Assembly: GCF_037975245.1 (NCBI RefSeq)
Contig: NC_092561.1
Span: 10,849,001-10,913,000 of the forward strand
From: Apostichopus japonicus
Lineage: Eukaryota; Echinodermata; Holothuroidea; Aspidochirotida; Stichopodidae
Direction of reading: 5' to 3'
Length of the DNA: 64,000 nucleotides
Shown here: piece after piece, positions 1-12,504 of the stretch
How the letters are laid out: each line of letters starts with the position of its first letter
How positions within the stretch are numbered: the first letter of the stretch is position 1
Program-made: the position numbers and the translations under genes
The notes under the pieces: model-generated
The model's database searches: none
What the model was told of the DNA's origin: nothing
Seen by the model: the letters and a program-made list of their open reading frames with translations, nothing else

Positions 1-3000
1 TGAACCCGACTCTGTGGCCAGTTCACCAGGATGCAGCTAGGTGCCCAGTTCAGCAGGATCAAGTCCAGCAGTGGTAATTGCAGATTGGGCAGAGTCATTT
101 AAAGTTGATTGGGATAAAATGCCTAAAAGCCTCACAAAATCACTCCAGAAGAAACAGAGACCCACTCCCAAAGATCGGCGTGAAATGATCAGAATATTAT
201 GCAATGACATATATAATGAAAGTTGAGTCAAGTCCAGGACGAAAGCACCTTTCTATTATTGCACAGAAGATCGTTCGTGAGTTTCCAGAACCCTTTAAAG
301 ATGACATTGAAGGACTTGTTGTTGGTAGTGGATATGCATCCCTTCTTACACAGTTGGAAAACCGTATGAGCAATCTCAATAGAGGCAAATTTCACCTAAA
401 TGTTGGTTACCCCCTGTTTGTAGAGGGTGAACAGAATGAAGCACTAACAAAGAAGCGTAAACTCAGCACCTCATATGGCTGCAAAAACTGGCAACCAGAG
501 GACCTACCTGAAGGGGAGGATTGAGACACGCAGAGAAAAAAGACAGATGACTTAAAGGTGATGCATGAACTTAACATATGGGATGACAATGAGTTTGTTT
601 TCCTCATGAAAAATGTATTTCCAACCATCCGTGCCAAGATAAACAGTCAGCAAGTTCCTGTATGTGCTCTCCTTGATGAATATCCTTTCTTGTTTGAGGA
701 GGTTGGGATGATGGGACATTTTGAAGATTTAGTGGGCATCAAACTGAAATCAGTTGAATTCAGAAGTTTCTGCAAGTGTCAGCAAAGAAGAAGAAGGAGG
801 TGCAAAATATAATAGCTGATGTGGAGAGTGCTAAGAAGGAAAGTGGTGATCATTCCCCTGATGTTCCAGGACTTATTCTCCTCCTCTGCAATCACCTTGG
901 AGATAAATGGGATGATCTTTTCTACCTTGCAAAGGTAAGAAGAAGCTACCTTTATAAATCATTAAGCTTGTGAACTAGCACTATTTGTGAACTAGCACTA
1001 TCAGAATAGCACTATTTGTCTGTGTTTTTCTCTGGTTTGTCGTTCTTACACTTACAGTTTTGTAGATGTATTGGTCAAGTTGATTGACTTTATAACGATT
1101 TTCCTCTGCGATGTTCACTGTTTGTAGGTCAGCTGTAATTGTTGTGTATTGGGACTCTGAAGTCCAAAGTTCAGTACATCATATGCCATCAGTTGATTAA
1201 GATCTTCCCCATTGTCATCATTTTGATTTCAGGGATGCATATTGTCCCTCAGTTTCATTTATTTTATGTTATGCTTTGGAAGATACTACTGTTTTCCCAG
1301 ATGGCATCTTGAATGTTTTGTCCCACATAATAAGATAAGTATTCCAAACAATTTTAATGTTCCTACTTTTACATTATGTTCAGGAAACCAGTACTGTGCA
1401 GAATATTACTAAGGATCTGAAGTCAGCATTCCCATGCATCATTATTCAAGGTGAGAAGCATTTGGAGGATTTTGCTCTAATATGCATTTCCTCCAGTACA
1501 TATACACTGCTCTTTTTCCCCTTTTTGGTTTGGATGATAGTTGTAACCTTTGAAATTTGTGATGGTGAGTATTTGTGCGTGTGCATGTATTTTACTGATG
1601 CCTACCTTGTAAACACAATTTCTCATGAAAGGAAGCTTAGATAGATTTCATAGTTGGCATGTGGGTGTACCCGATAGAGTACAAGAAGCCTACTGTTTTT
1701 GGCAAAGGTCAAAGATCATTTGGGGTCAACAGAGGTGAAACTGTGAATACTTTGTAAACATGATATCTCAAGAAGGGAATCTTGGACAGATCTCATGTGG
1801 TATGTAGGTGTGGTCACTTGAATCAACAGTGGTCAAAATTTGAGAATCTTTGATTAAAGAAACCTAGGAAGTTATATGTTGGCAAGTGTGTCAATGACAC
1901 CTCATAGTGCACTATCACCTGTGGAAGACAAAGTCATGGGTCAATCTGAGATTTAACTGGGAAAACTCTGTTACAGCATCAATTCAGCATGTATGTGTGC
2001 ATTTGATGCTCAGCATGTAACATGAAACTCAAGAACTATAGCCCATTTTTGACTTCATATGTGGTAAAAACATTTTGGTTGACCATTGCAACATTTTCAA
2101 TGTCATTTTTGTGTTGCTGATCTAGGGTGCCTCAGTAAATCGATATATCAGATAAACCGTTTTTTCTTTCATATCCACACCGACAAAAATGAAATCTGCC
2201 ATCAACGAATATATCGAAATACATCCGAAGCAAACCTTGAATACCGGTAAAAATAATATTGAATAAAAAATAATGACCCATTAGTACACGCGAGTTGGAG
2301 TATATTCACGCTGCAACTGTTAAGTAGTGGTAGTCATAGCAGTGGCATTAACTTTAAATGAACATTCTCTTAATAGTTCTAATTGATATTTATTTTTTGC
2401 AGGTCCAAACATGTACACTGGAAGAAAGTTTATGTTGGCAGTAGATATGGTTATTGTTAATGACCACATTCAAACTTTTGAAAGTGCAATGATCATGCTG
2501 TTTGCAATGTTTTTCATCTTAAACATTGAGTATCCATCTGAAGGTGCAACTTTAATGGAGTTTATCCAGCGGTGAGTAGGCTGAAAGTACCCTAGTAATA
2601 GTTAACCATTGTTATTTTGTGTGGACATTCCCTTGACATGGAATGTAAGAGTGTATGCATATTATTAGCCACCTTCAAAAGATCAGCCGATCATAAAGGT
2701 ACCAATATAGAAAAAAAATCAACAAATTGCAGTTAACTCAACTCCTGGGCAGATCATTGAAATAAATCATACTCTGTTCTCAGTTACAGCTGATTTACTT
2801 ATTTTGTACTGTTTGTTGTGGTCCAAGAATAACAGCAGCTTTGGTAACCTTTTGTAAACATTGATGACCTTTACATAATTTTCACCAATGGAAAGTTAGT
2901 GTAAATAGTTGAATGGCATGTTTTATTATTTTGGAGAAGGGTGGGAATGTATGAGTTTGGTTAATTACTGAGAACACCTTCACAATTTGTTACAACTATA

Positions 3001-3469
3001 GGGTATCAGCTTAAACTGAACAAAATTGAAATTAAAAGAGGATTCACAAATTAGCTCTTCTTTTCAGATCATGATTTCCTAGAAAACTGTTGAATTCCAA
3101 AGGCTTGTAAATTAAGACAGGTATCCATCTCAATTGCTTCTATCAACACCAGTGAGCACACATACAATTGGAAACTGAGTTGTGTCACATCACATATTTT
3201 GACCATATCTTACTATCATGTATGTCATACTGTAGTGTAAATTTGAGACCAAAGGAAATTAATTGTTAAATGGTTTAATAATTGCTAACTTATTTGAACT
3301 TTATGATTTCACAGTTCTAATTTTTGCTCCTCTTTGCAGCTGCTTTGTTGGATTGAATCCAGAAAAGGGAAGAAAGACCCCCAAATCCAAGAAGAGCTAT
3401 CCTGTCAACCCAAAAATTTTGGCTTTGGTTGGAAACCTGAAAGAATTTGAGTCAGATTGGACAGTCTAA
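1..3469 (+). pseudogene. SAMD3-like gene, 3' portion, 5' exon broken
   Basis: Resembles the C-terminal region of animal proteins annotated as sterile alpha motif domain-containing protein 3-like; no molecular function is established for this region. Recognisable family blocks in order: RPTPKDRREMIRILCNDI (near 160-210), KIVREFPEPF, YGCKNWQPEDLPEGE, YPFLFEEVGMMGHF, then the C-terminal CFVGLNPEKGRK. Exons read as: up to 934 (donor gtaaga), 1384-1450, 2403-2571 and 3340-3469 (stop TAA). All junctions have AG/GT and keep phase. The first visible exon carries a TAG at 38-40, a frame change near 200-210, an in-frame TGA at 522-524 and another frame change near 765-776. The last three exons have no lesions. 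It is therefore a recently broken copy or a badly called exon. The SAM domain itself would lie upstream of the window. Family call is from memory of conserved blocks. Confidence 0.75.
1640..1870. repeat. Dispersed 'ATCTCAAGAAG' repeat, intronic copy
   Basis: Lies in the large intron of the SAMD3-like gene. Shares word order with 27180-27420, 45090-45510 and 47270-47520: 'ggtcaaa...gtaaacatgatatctcaagaa', then 'cttgga..gatctcat', then 'tgtgtagg'. It is diverged, has no visible terminal repeats, and its class is unknown. Confidence 0.5.
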
Positions 3470-4959
3470 ATGCTTTTCAGGCACTTCCCATGATTCGTCA
3501 CATTAGTCTGACAATTTGGTAACGTTGAATTATAAATCTAGGTCACTTAGTTGATTTAAGGTGTTCCTAGTTGAGAAAATGTTAGCGAGCCTCTTGAGCC
3601 TCCTTAACTGGAACCATAGACTCTCCAGCTACAGAGAAGTCTCATTTACAAATGAACAGTTAAACATTTATACAGAGTTCAAACTATTGTGTTTAACTTT
3701 GTTGGTGGATATTTACAAGGTTTTACTTGTTGACAAACTTGTTAAAGACTATTATTTGGTGCTATTATGACACCTTTCCAATAACTCCATAAACTCTGAA
3801 ACTCTTCCAAGCAGGTTCACAAATGTTAGAAAAGTTTTGAATCCATAATAGTTTCAGATGTCAAGTCATTCTGTTCATTTTGTTAATGCTATAAGCTTGA
3901 TATCTAAATTATATTTTGTTGTCAAAATATAAAATCTCTATGCTAAATTTTAACATGAAATCTTTTCATAAAACTGCTCCTTCCACTCAAGCAGAAGCAC
4001 AGGAATATAAGGACAACTTTTTTAATCATTTACGGGTACAAAGGTCAAATCATTGTTTATATATCTTTTGATCAGATGATTTACAATATCTTTGGTTAAC
4101 AGATTAGTTAATCTTTATTCTTACCTATTGTAACATATCCTTGTCTTTAACTTCCACTTTGAACTTTAAGGGCTAAAGAAGGTCACGAAAATTAGAAAAA
4201 GTATACAATCCTTATCAGCAATAGAGGAGTTACCACAGTTACAGGTATTCATTTTCTGTGAACATTGATATGCCCATTAAAGTGAATATGGTATATGAGC
4301 GATATATTTAATACTGCTAGAACATTTAAAAATACATGAAATGAACATAGTTGTAATAAAGTTAAGTGAAGAATAGTGAAGACACCTAAGTTTCTGTGGT
4401 CACATAATACAGTGACCTTGAGTGAACTTTGCATACTTCAAGTGCATCTGTAAATAAGAGGGAAAGGAACTTTGTTGTAGAGCAATGAAAGGGCCAGGAA
4501 CTAGCAGGTGTCAAAGCTTAGTGTTTTATGATCAGTCAATTGTGAAAACTTTCAGTGGCTGATCCAGGATTTCCTGAAGTGGCCGAAGAGACAAATATGG
4601 CCACATACAGACTTATCAGTATATTTCCAAACAATGAAAGTATCGTCTGTATAACAAAACCTCCAAAAGAAAGGCTGGGGCACCCAGCAAATACCCAGCC
4701 ATCAATAAGAGATTGCCTTATGATGTTCAGTCTTATATATTACTTTAAAGGTTTTGACGTTCAAAAATATGTTTCAACAAGTTTTAAAGTTGTAAATAAA
4801 AGTTTCAGAGAACAATAAGTTGTTTTTTATTTTACAATCTCACTGATAATAGTAATTCCATCTGACAGCCAATTTTACAGACAAAGACCTATTTATTGCA
4901 AGGAAAAAGACTATAGATAACATTAAAGACTAGACTTTACCTAAAAGATACAGTAAATT
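3470..4959. other. Gene-free AT-rich interval
   Basis: Downstream of the SAMD3-like stop codon. No coding segment, RNA gene or bounded repeat was recognised. An AATAAA at 4795-4800 could serve as a poly(A) signal for a long 3' UTR, but the distance (about 1.3 kb) makes this weak. Confidence 0.5.
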
Positions 4960-5689
4960 AAAAGTCACAATACAGTTATTTTACAGAGAAAAAGACATAC
5001 TGTATTTCAAGATAAACTGTGTAAATAACCATTTCAGACTGTTTATTTTACATAGAATGTAGTGTAAAATAACGGCTATCATATAGTAATTTACGGATGA
5101 AAACTTTTATAATGCAAAGAAAAACTGTATGAATTACGCTCTCATACTGTGTATTTAACATAGAATTCAGTGTAAAATTACGGTCGTCGTACAGTAATTT
5201 TACAGACAAAGACTTTTATAATGCAAAATAAAAACTGTATAATAACAGTTTTAGACTGTTTATTTTACATAGAATATGGTGTAAAATAACGGTTGACGTA
5301 CAGTGATTTTACGGACAGAAACTGTTATAATTGGGGGGAAAACTGTGTAAATAACAGTTTCAGACTGTTTATTTTACATAGAATATGGTGTAAAATAACG
5401 GTTGACGTACAGTGATTTTACGGACAGAAACTGTTATAATTGGGGGAAAAAACTGTATAAATAACAGTTTCAGACTGTTTATTTTACATAGAATATGGTG
5501 TAAAATAACGGTCGTCGTACAGTAAGTTTACGGACAAAAACTGTTATAATGAAAGAAATAAACTGTATTAATAACAGTTTTAGACTGTTTATTTTACATA
5601 GATTATCTGCAGTTGGAAATAACAGACATTTCCTGGAAACTCTGCTGCCAGAGAAATTCTGTTTTTTAACAGAATTTTTTTTAACAGTG
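4960..5689. repeat. Tandem satellite, about 110-bp unit, about 6 copies
   Basis: The phrase 'tgtttattttacatagaat' or a close variant recurs at about 5041, 5149, 5258, 5368, 5478 and 5588, so the spacing is 108-110 bp. Each unit also contains 'gtgtaaaataacgg', 'gtacagt.attttacgga' and 'aaaactgt.taaataacagtt'. The half-words AACTGT and ACAGTT give each unit internal dyads. The middle copies are nearly identical and the edge copies are diverged, as expected for unequal exchange. The array ends exactly where homology to the lectin duplication begins. Confidence 0.85.
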
Positions 5690-8381
5690 TATGCTTGAAG
5701 ATTTAACGTTTCTCTGTAGTACGTCGTTTGTAAACAAGTTGCAGGTCGTTATATTATTGTATGAATGACATTTTCGTAAGTAACTTTGAGTCAGCACAAT
5801 TCAAACGTGACAGTGTTTCCACTTTGAAGGACGTTTCTCGTAATACGACAATATCGGGATTTTTCGGGGACTAACAAGGAGCGGTTCGTATACACCCTGC
5901 AGTAGTTAGGGCTAATAACCGTTGAAATCAGCCCATTTCGGGAAATAGTAACCGGATATCAGGATATGTAGCGACGCTATGAGTGAAATTCATTTCTGAC
6001 AGTAATTTGACGTCGACTTGCTCAAATGTGAAAACGCTGTGACCACAATAGCTAAGGAAATATAACCTTGACAAGTTTTCTGCTTACATTGGAAGGTGTC
6101 ATTTTGATTATAAATGTATCAATTTTTGTGAGGGAAAAGGTCAAAGGTTTCTGCAGAACTCATCTTAACAAAAGTTATTATAAAGTCATCCATCCAAACC
6201 TCAATACAGTTCTACACTCTGGTTTAAAAATACTACAAAGGCAGCTGTGCATTTTAAGTATTCAAGAACACAACTTAGCGGTAATCATAGGTTTGACCTT
6301 TCAAATTCATTTGAAACTTTTTATCATTGTTTATCGCAATAAAAATTACGTAGATCTTTATTTTTGTTTCTTTTTTCGAAACAAATGTTTAGAACTTTCT
6401 AACATCGTAACAAACTATGTCTGCTAAGAAGGAGCATAGACAAGGAAAATAGGAGACGAGAAGGTTCAAAAGTAAATTACACCGTTATCCCGCCTACGTC
6501 TTATATTTTCGCACAAGCAAATGGATAAACTGCTTAGAAATATTGTCAATCAAAACAATTTTCTCAAATAGAAGCTGAGCTGAGTTTTTGAAGTGTTGCT
6601 GCTCTTGGTCTTTTATTATCAACACTGTTTATGTTCACGTTGAAAATATGAAATGAAAAACAAAGACCAAGTGACACTTTTCACCTCCTAGTGGCACTAT
6701 GATATCACAAGTTGACAAAATGGCGGCTCCCGACACGACTTGAAAACCCTGATAGGCATATCTCCTAAACTAAATAAGATATCTCAGCTTTTTGATGAGA
6801 TGTAAGTTCGCATGTATCTCAGTAAAAGTTGAACAGTGTGGTTTCTTCGTCTTCAGTAAATAGTGCATAGTTGATCAGATATATGTATCATTAAATTTCA
6901 TGAAAATTCAATTAGCTATTTACTATACAGTACCAGTCTTGTCTCACAAATACTAGTATGGTGACAATTACACAATCTTAAAGGAGACACAAACCCACCC
7001 ATCATTATTTGTCTGTGTGATGGATCATATCTGTGATGAATAAATTCCACTAACAGTTAAGAAATATCTAATTCCATTTGAGAGATACTCAAAATTTTAT
7101 GTTTTTTACACAACGGAAGGTACTGAGACTTCACCAAGTCTAAATATGACACCCACGAACCATACATGTGCTTCAACTTGTTTTTTTTTGTTTTGTTTTT
7201 TCGCTATTTATTATTTCCTTCCTGTAATGTTGGCGAGTTTAACAAATTGCTGAATCTAAGACAATGAAGGTCTTACTCTGAGCATGAACTAATGATGACA
7301 TTGGTATAACTGTCAATACTATGAATATTTTACCTTGAAAATATGAGAAGAAAACAATACAATATTGAACGATATTAGATCGTATCCTTAGTGGGACTGT
7401 GACATCATAGATTTACAAGATAAAAGCCTTCCCATTTGTAAACGAACATATCGGTATCAGAGGACTCTGTTGACAAAATCCATCTGATTGAACTAAAAAC
7501 AAAATATGACGGTTCCCGACTTTACAAAGAGGGGATTATGCTCACTAAGGTGACTGTCCACAAACTTTGGGGACGCGACGCAAAAGTGGGTCACGAAAAA
7601 GTTTCGGTGGGACGCGAGATTTTTTCAGACGTCGGGAAAATTAAGCTAAGGTTTTTTAATCTCAATCAAATTATATAAGGGTAATTCTCTAACATCAAAG
7701 CTATACTCCAAACTAGTTTTCGTGCATTCTGAGCATTGATACTGAGAAGTGAAGGTCTTCATGGGCCGTGGGCCTAAACGTATAAACCGCTTCTTTAGAA
7801 TTTTGAGAAAGAAAAACTTGCATGGACAGGAGAGGAGTAGCTGTACCCATGGGAGATGAACTGAGATGAAAAATTGAAACAGATCTAGCAACAAAATTTA
7901 GAAATAAAGAGAAATTGTAGTAGAGTATTGCTTTGTATCACCCGTGAGGGTATACGAGAACATTTCTCCGTAACTTTTGATTCTAGCTATTTGCAGTCCC
8001 AGAGAAACATCTAATCGATGAAGTGGGCTTTAGTTGGGGTCGATGGGACGACATGATTTGGACTGAAGGGGTTGGGGAAGAGGAGAAAATCACATGTGCA
8101 TTTAAATAAGTTCCGTCAAAAACCTCTGTGCATTCTATATCACAATTTTCAGTATTTGAATGTTTTCGGTAAGTTTGCCCCTATTTCTCAACAAAAGGCA
8201 CTTTGGAAATAACGAAATGGCAAGATTTCATTACAAAACTGATAACGGGGTATCAAATTTTCATTATCAAAAAGTGGTACTTCTAATTTACGATACTTTT
8301 TTGATATTTTCAAGTTTTTCACAAACTTGAGGGGGGACGTGTCCCTGTCCCGGTTTCGTCTCCCTTGTAACTGTTACTCAC

Positions 8382-9218
8382 CTGTGGTTCTGAGGCAGGT
8401 TTATCAGGTCTCATGGTCTTCCAAAAGTTATTCACGAAATCATTTTCATCGCTAGACTCAATCGTTGTCAGGTGTCCTTTTACTCCGGAGGTACTAAAGG
8501 TTTGGCAAAAAGTCTCCGCGTCCGTCCATGTCCGTAATGGGTCATTGAAAAACCTTTTACAAATAATTAAGATAGGATACTTTATAACCACTACGGTGAT
8601 AGACTTATTAAACAGGGTGGGGTTTTAATTTTAAGTTTTAATTTGAAGTAATAATGCAAACATGACTTAAATTAACGTGATTAACGTAATTTCAAGTTAC
8701 ATAGCGGCATGGCTTGGACTGATATTAAATTGGCAGAATTCGGAAATAATGTACCTTAACAAAACACTTCGTTAACATGGCTTTCAATTTTCATTTAAAA
8801 TAAGGAAGAGAAACTAGAATTGTCGAAATTTCTAATTTGCTTTTGTATGCGATTAATCAAAACCTGTCGAGTATTCCTGAATTAATCGCTTGTTAATTAT
8901 CATGTGATTGTTTTACTAGATGGATTAATTCCAATCCGGTTGTGTATGGTAGTGCAACATGACCAAACAATGCTGTTTGTAATGTAAACTGATGTGCTGT
9001 TAGGTTTTATTGGGCACACATTTTTTTTAATTTACTATACAATATACAAACGAGTATAACATTAACGTACTTTACAATTATTGTTATTCACTATACCTGT
9101 AACAGTTTGTACCAAATGATGTCCATCCGGAAGGACACTTTAGCGATGAGCAAGAAGTTTTTGCCAAGTAGATGCTTGATGACAGCAAAACTAAAGCTGT
9201 GATGCCGAAAGCCTTCAT
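8382..9218 (-). pseudogene. C-type lectin copy 1, exons 1-2 only (3' truncated)
   Basis: Exon 1 is 9097-9218 and exon 2 is 8382-8553, with a 543-bp intron. Exon 1 encodes a signal peptide beginning MKAFGITALVLL and the start of the lectin fold ending in NCY. Exon 2 encodes FFNDPLRTWTDAETFCQTF through KPASEPQ. The ATG, both splice donors and the acceptor match copies 2 and 3, and there is no stop. The third exon, which carries the calcium- and sugar-binding loop, is missing: homology stops at 5690 in satellite DNA. No other third exon is visible nearby. Without it the product would lack the WIGYSD to GFICK half of the domain and should not bind sugar through the usual site. It could still be transcribed or splice to an unseen exon. 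Confidence 0.85.
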
Positions 9219-9313
9219 GATGTCAATAAACACAGTTCTACTGGAAGCACGATCTCAAAACGGTATTCAATTCTGTCGAATTCTTGTTGTGCTCAGGTTT
9301 ACTTGCCAGCACG

Positions 9314-9384
9314 GCTTTTTATTCGTTCTTGTTGTTACAAAAAAGAGCAAAAAAATTAAAAATTAAAATATAAATCATGCAAAT
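9314..9384 (-). promoter_or_regulatory. Putative lectin core promoter (TATA-like plus octamer)
   Basis: On the minus strand an AATAAAAAG element (9314-9322) sits about 100 bp upstream of the ATG. The octamer word ATGCAAAT/ATTTGCAT (9377-9384) sits about 55 bp further up. Both are kept at the same positions in copy 2. Conservation may simply reflect recent duplication; function is inferred. Confidence 0.35.
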
Positions 9385-9719
9385 ATTGTTTACCTAGAAA
9401 TACTTAATTATACAATGACGGCTTCTGATTGGTGGAATCATAGATTGCTCTTTGATTACTTTATGTCTGGACGATTTGATTGGCAGAAAGTGTGCGGCTG
9501 GGTGGGACTGATACTAATGGATCTGTACTTTCAACACATGTTTTCCCAGAATCACATGCATGTTTTAAATTTGCTTTCTCCACACACCGCTCTCTCTCTC
9601 TCTCTTTCATTTGCTGTTTACAATATTTTGAGCGATAACTTAAGAACTGATGTTCAATTTAAAACAAATATTGTAAAACATAATTCTAACATTATGTGAC
9701 ATTCTAAGTTAACGAATTG

Positions 9720-10619
9720 TTTCGATATAAAGGCTGGGTAACTGTAAGAAAAGATTAAAACAAAAGGGTTGTTATACATCAGAATTCTACATACGTAAAT
9801 TGACGGTTGCTTTGCTGCCATAAACAAATTAATGCTTTAATTTTTCGAAATAGGTAAAGTTATTGTTTTATCAGATAACCGTAAGAAAGTTTACCACAAA
9901 GTTATCAACATCAGAATGCTACCGACGTAACTTGACGGTTGCGTGGTTACCATTACAAAAAAAGCTGCCGGTTGTCTTATTTTACGTCATTATTATTATT
10001 TTGGGGGGGGGGGGGGCTAACGGCTGTTAAATTACGTAGAAGCACAGGCTTTCTGGCTGCCGGTATCTTACCGCCAGAGAGAAAGAAATTTATCAACAGT
10101 GTTATAGATGAACAACTTGATAATTATTCTACATGTTTCATATTTTTAGGCTGGCCAAGGATCGAACACACGACCTCTATGCTAGATTTCATTACTTCTA
10201 ATGTCACTGCCTTTATCCACTCGACCAGATAGTACAAGTTTAAAACAACCAACTCAGTATCATAACTTTTTCTTATTGTGGTTGGTCATAACATTACTGA
10301 TGTACCATATTGTTCCAATGTATTACGGTTGCATTGTCTATACTTATTAGCCTATAGCTGTTCGCCTTTTTGTCAGATTCCTACATTAATTATACAATAT
10401 ATATATATAACCAGGGATGCATTTAATGACATGTACCGGATAAATTACATTCTTCATTAAACTACAGACATTTCAATTTAAACATGTACATAAAAAGAAA
10501 ACAATTGTTGAAAATGCTTCTTTCTAAAAATTGGTTAATTGCATATGCTGAACGAGAAATTACAATTAGAACAGATAGTTAGTGATGTATACCTGTATAA
10601 TAAGTTACATAAATTTCAT
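9720..10619. mobile_element. 900-bp insertion with CGAATTG direct repeats
   Basis: Present in unit 1 but absent from unit 2, where 'gttaacgaattggtttt' is continuous (about 25300). It is flanked by CGAATTG at 9713-9719 and 10620-10626. Inside are two diverged direct repeats (about 9738-9840 and 9877-9960, both with 'cgtaa.ttgacggttgc'), a G13 run near 10003-10016, and a tRNA-like segment on the minus strand. No terminal inverted repeats and no coding region. Deletion from unit 2 is the alternative. Confidence 0.55.
10149..10228 (-). repeat. tRNA-like (Ser/Leu-type) segment, probable SINE head
   Basis: The minus strand reads CTGGTCGAGTGGATAAAGGC, a good A box, followed about 45 nt later by GTGTTCGATCC, a good B box. 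The acceptor and T stems pair poorly, so a working tRNA is unlikely. It sits inside a unit-specific insertion, as a SINE or tRNA-derived fragment would. Confidence 0.45.
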
Positions 10620-11185
10620 CGAATTGGTTTAATTATACTAAATTGTGGGTAATTAAAATCGGAACTTATATAGGTAATAATTGAAAAGGCTTATTTTATT
10701 ATTCTATTTGAATAATAAATCAATTTACTAAATAATATATGCTGCACAGGTTTCGATGATTTCGTGAAAGTACACCAAAGTGTATAACTTAAAATACTAC
10801 ATCATTATAACATTGAAGCTTGAGAAGTTCTGGCAAATACTTAATATTACGAAGGTTTAATACAATGTACTGTATATGTTGCGCAGGTTGCACCGAAGCA
10901 CTGATGCAGAGGATGTCGGAGTATACCCACCCCTTCCCTTTTAATTCACAAAAACAGGTAGTTATTAGTGCAATTTTGCTTTTAGATATAATTGTGCTTA
11001 TACCATATCACTATTGTTGTGTCACCCTTACTGATTATCGTTATGTACTTGTACATGTACTAGGTAGATGGGTCTACCCATGTCAAGTTGAGCTTTGTGT
11101 ATATAATTTCATATTTTCATACTTATTTTAATTGCTTTTGATTACTGTGGGAGATCGTTGACCCCTTGCCCCTTGTTTAATTACT

Positions 11186-12007
11186 TTGTAATGTGTTGGC
11201 AATATTAGCAATGTATGGTGACTATTCACCAAGACACTCCAAGCTGCCGTACACCTGCAGTAGGGACGAACTGTACGATATAGTTAGAAATTGATTACAT
11301 TAATTTCTAAACAGTATTTTGATACTGTTGAAGTAGTTGGCACCCTATCGAGAGACTGTGCTGGTATATGTTCCCCCTTAGTCGGTACTTTCAGACGCCG
11401 GAGCCCCCACTCCTTGTCCTGTGAACCAAGGAACGCAATTGATGTACCCTCACTAGTAGACGCCATTCGTAGACTGAGGGATCATTCTACCTAGATGAGA
11501 TGGGCGTGCCCCTTGAATTGGTATATTAGTAGACCATTAGTGTTAGGCCATGACAACTGCCATGTTTTAACTTTATTTTATTTTATGCATATCGTAATTC
11601 ACTTTTATCGTTATGGTGAATAGATAGTATTTACCCTGCGGATTAGGACAAAACTTTGTGTTTGTATTCATTTTTAACATACTTGTGTCATATATCTTGG
11701 CAAAGGCTGGCGACTTGTCGCAAAATTTAAATCCTGCTTCCCTTGATCTGATGTATCTCGAGGTTACGTCATCATCAGAGACTAGTCTTTCAACTAGGTG
11801 CTACACTTCTATAAAGTAAATGGTGGATGTGAGGAACGAATCTTCAAAAAGCTAAAAATAACGTTTCTCCAGTTTCAAATTTATAATGGTTTAAAAGTCA
11901 CGTGGCCGTCATTATGTTTACGTCGTAGTGATATTAGAAGGTGAAACATCCCAGTTCCCCCTTTTTTAGTCCTTATTTACACAGTTAAAGAAAGCAGTGT
12001 TATTAAT
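11186..12007. other. No gene recognised
   Basis: Unique-looking sequence between the end of lectin unit 1 and the nested transposon. Short open frames on both strands near 11284-11494 overlap each other and match no family I know. Confidence 0.4.
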
Positions 12008-12504
12008 CAGGGGCGGATCCAGGGGGCCGACCCGGCCCCGGCCCCCCCCCCCCCCTTTTTAGAAATCAGTTGCGTTTTTTTATGTGGGAGTACTTCAAAT
12101 TCCTAATAGGCATAACTTGGTGAAAGAAAAGCCTAATATATATCCAGCTGCTCCTCCCTGAAACGCGATCGTTTTTATTCCAAATTTGAAACTAAGGCAA
12201 TTATCAGGCCTACGCGACATCACGTATTAATTAGATACGGCTCAGTACTATAGTGCTGACTATTACTGTCAGGGAAAATCAATGCACAGTTAGCAAGTAT
12301 ATCATAATTATCTGAATGAAAAGGGGTGTAGGCGGTTTTACACTATCTAACGCAACGTATAGTCGCCAAGAACCTGAAGTATTTTTAAGGGAGGGCCAGA
12401 GGAACATGAACTTATAGCATGCTCCTCGTGGTGAAACATAATTGCACCTATTAGGTGAATTGACTGTACTGTTAATAGTAGGAGAGACTAGTGTAGGTTC
12501 TTAT

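Larger units (their letters stand above)
5690..11185. repeat. Segmental duplication, unit 1 (lectin copy 1 and flanks)
   Basis: Homologous to about 20847-25882 (unit 2) and about 59512-64000 (unit 3). Shared landmarks: 'gactaacaaggagcggttc' (about 5870, 20850, 59690), 'caaaatggcggctc' (6717, 21584, 60553), lectin exons 2 and 1, and the 'gatcgttgaccccttgcccc' right end (about 11152 and 25848). The left edge starts at 'tatgcttgaag' (5690), about 200 bp inside what is intron 2 in the other copies, so the third exon was never included or was lost. ORFs inside the intronic parts are not conserved as proteins. Confidence 0.85.

Noticed and set aside
4960-5689. CRISPR-like direct repeats
   Set aside because: Units are about 110 bp with no unique spacers, in a eukaryotic context; a satellite.
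6068-6427. 119-codon frame, also seen shorter at 59890-60165
   Set aside because: Lies in duplicated lectin intron sequence. Reading frame is broken in the 21-kb copy and shortened in copy 3, so repetition reflects DNA duplication, not protein constraint.
7646-7894. 82-codon minus-strand frame
   Set aside because: Interrupted in the copy-3 homologue and matches no family; intronic.
8413-8628. Plus-strand frames over lectin exon 2 (also 22975-23232 and 62038-62295)
   Set aside because: Antisense shadows of exon 2 in all three copies.
10149-10228. Functional tRNA gene
   Set aside because: Box A and B words are good, but acceptor and T stems pair poorly; listed as tRNA-like repeat only.
11284-11494. 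Overlapping 60-67 codon frames on both strands
   Set aside because: No recognisable protein and no splice context; could not be supported.
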